The notes beneath the pieces were generated by a model. That model worked only from the letters and a program-made list of their open reading frames with translations, was not told the origin of the DNA and did no database searches. A stretch of 6,860 bases of DNA, taken from positions 1 through 6,860 of the forward strand of contig JASHYD010001204.1 in the NCBI GenBank assembly GCA_030043175.1. Reading direction: 5' to 3'. Numbering within the stretch: the first letter of the stretch is position 1; each line of letters starts with the position of its first letter. The position numbers and the translations under genes were made by a program. This document shows, in pieces, positions 6,342 to 6,860 of the stretch. Source of the stretch: Xanthobacteraceae bacterium. Its GTDB lineage: Bacteria > Pseudomonadota > Alphaproteobacteria > Rhizobiales > Xanthobacteraceae.

Positions 6342-6860
6342 TTATTCGTAGAAGGCCGGCGCGAGCTTGAGCCGCTCGCGTTGCTGCTTGTCGTGATTGA
6401 TCCAAATCTCGCCGTGCCCCCTCTCCAGGATGTCGGCCATGCGCGTCATCGACGTCGCGGACTTCGCCTGATCGAAGTTGAAGCCGGGAACGATGCGGCC
6501 CTCCCAGTTCGACTGGAAGTGCACGGCATCGCCGGTTAGCAAGCGCGCGCCGGTCTTCGGCAGCTTGACCAGCAGCGACTGGTGACCGGGCGTGTGGCCC
6601 GGGGTCGAGATGATGGTCAGGCTGCCGTCGCCGAACACGTCATGGTCGCCTTCCAGCTTGGTCACCGGATGCGCCGGATTGAAGCGCGGCTTGCCGTTGG
6701 CGTCCGGCCATTCGTACTCGGCCTTCTGCACCAGAAGGGTCGCCTTCGGGAACTCTTCGACATTGCCAATGTGATCTGGATGGGTGTGTGACACAGCGAC
6801 ATACTTGATGTCATCGGGCTTGACCCCGAGCTCGCTAAGCTGAGCGGCCAGCGTCTTGGG
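6342..6860 (-). CDS. Metallo-beta-lactamase-fold hydrolase, N-acyl homoserine lactonase type (5' end outside window)
   Basis: The last 172 codons of a minus-strand gene are present; its start lies beyond the right edge. Counting from the window edge, the metal-binding motif HTHPDH (residues 25-30) follows a hydrophobic strand (YVAVS). Then come STPGHTPGH (85-93), TGDAVH (109-114) and INHD (154-157). Together these supply the His, Asp and His ligands of a two-metal MBL site in the order seen in AiiA/AttM-like lactonases and related hydrolases. Those enzymes open the lactone ring of acyl-homoserine lactone signals and thus quench quorum sensing. The family also contains other esterases and lactonases, so the substrate is uncertain. 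The frame is intact to the TAA at 6344-6342. Any signal peptide would lie outside the window. It converges on tetR and is probably transcribed separately. Confidence 0.85.
   Translation of the reverse strand, partial: PKTLAAQLSELGVKPDDIKYVAVSHTHPDHIGNVEEFPKATLLVQKAEYEWPDANGKPRFNPAHPVTKLEGDHDVFGDGSLTIISTPGHTPGHQSLLVKLPKTGARLLTGDAVHFQSNWEGRIVPGFNFDQAKSATSMTRMADILERGHGEIWINHDKQQRERLKLAPAFYE

Noticed and set aside
6154..6351. 65-residue plus-strand frame after tetR
   Set aside because: Low-complexity Arg/Pro-rich text between convergent genes with no ribosome binding site or family resemblance.
1..6860. CRISPR array, tRNA or rRNA gene, or complete insertion sequence
   Set aside because: No regularly spaced direct repeats, no cloverleaf-like segment, no rRNA-like sequence, and no transposase with flanking inverted repeats were seen on reading the window.

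Overview
The window looks like a high-GC alphaproteobacterial chromosome, most like the Bradyrhizobium/Rhodopseudomonas group (Nitrobacteraceae). This rests on GC-rich codon use, a fused LplT-PlsC-acyl synthetase gene, and small rhizobial-type hypothetical proteins. The assignment comes from protein resemblance alone; no database search was possible.

The left part (about 1-2800) is a scrap yard of accessory DNA. It begins with an unidentified gene tail running in from the left edge. Next comes the first 32 codons of a serine recombinase, with a strong Shine-Dalgarno sequence, joined in frame to a segment resembling a tyrosine recombinase. A small hypothetical gene follows (374-802, +). After it lies the C-terminal half of an M20-family amidohydrolase, broken by at least three frameshifts and a nonsense codon (1142-1867, +). 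A 71-residue hypothetical gene lies on the minus strand (1973-2188). The stretch 2189-2796 has no recognisable gene.

The right part (about 2797-6860) is better preserved. A large minus-strand gene (5265 downward) encodes a 12-TM lysophospholipid-transporter domain, a PlsC-type acyltransferase domain and the start of an AMP-binding acyl-ACP synthetase domain. It is cut off at about 2797, just after the ATP-binding P-loop, and reads on into about 150 codons of unrelated sequence. It is divergently paired with a TetR-family regulator (5525-6157, +). The 259-bp space between them carries three copies of TGAAC-N3-GTTCA, two of them nested in a 15-bp perfect inverted repeat. This is the clearest regulatory signal in the window and very probably the TetR operator controlling both genes. 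Convergent to tetR, a metallo-beta-lactamase-fold hydrolase of the N-acyl-homoserine-lactonase type (6342-6860, -) runs off the right edge.

In its ancestral form the aas-like gene with tetR would have been a regulated phospholipid-remodelling unit that takes up lysophospholipid and re-acylates it. Here the activating enzyme has been lost through a rearrangement that joined it to mobile-element debris, while the transporter, the acyltransferase and the operator remain apparently intact. I saw no CRISPR array, tRNA, rRNA or complete insertion sequence, and no convincing new multi-gene system.
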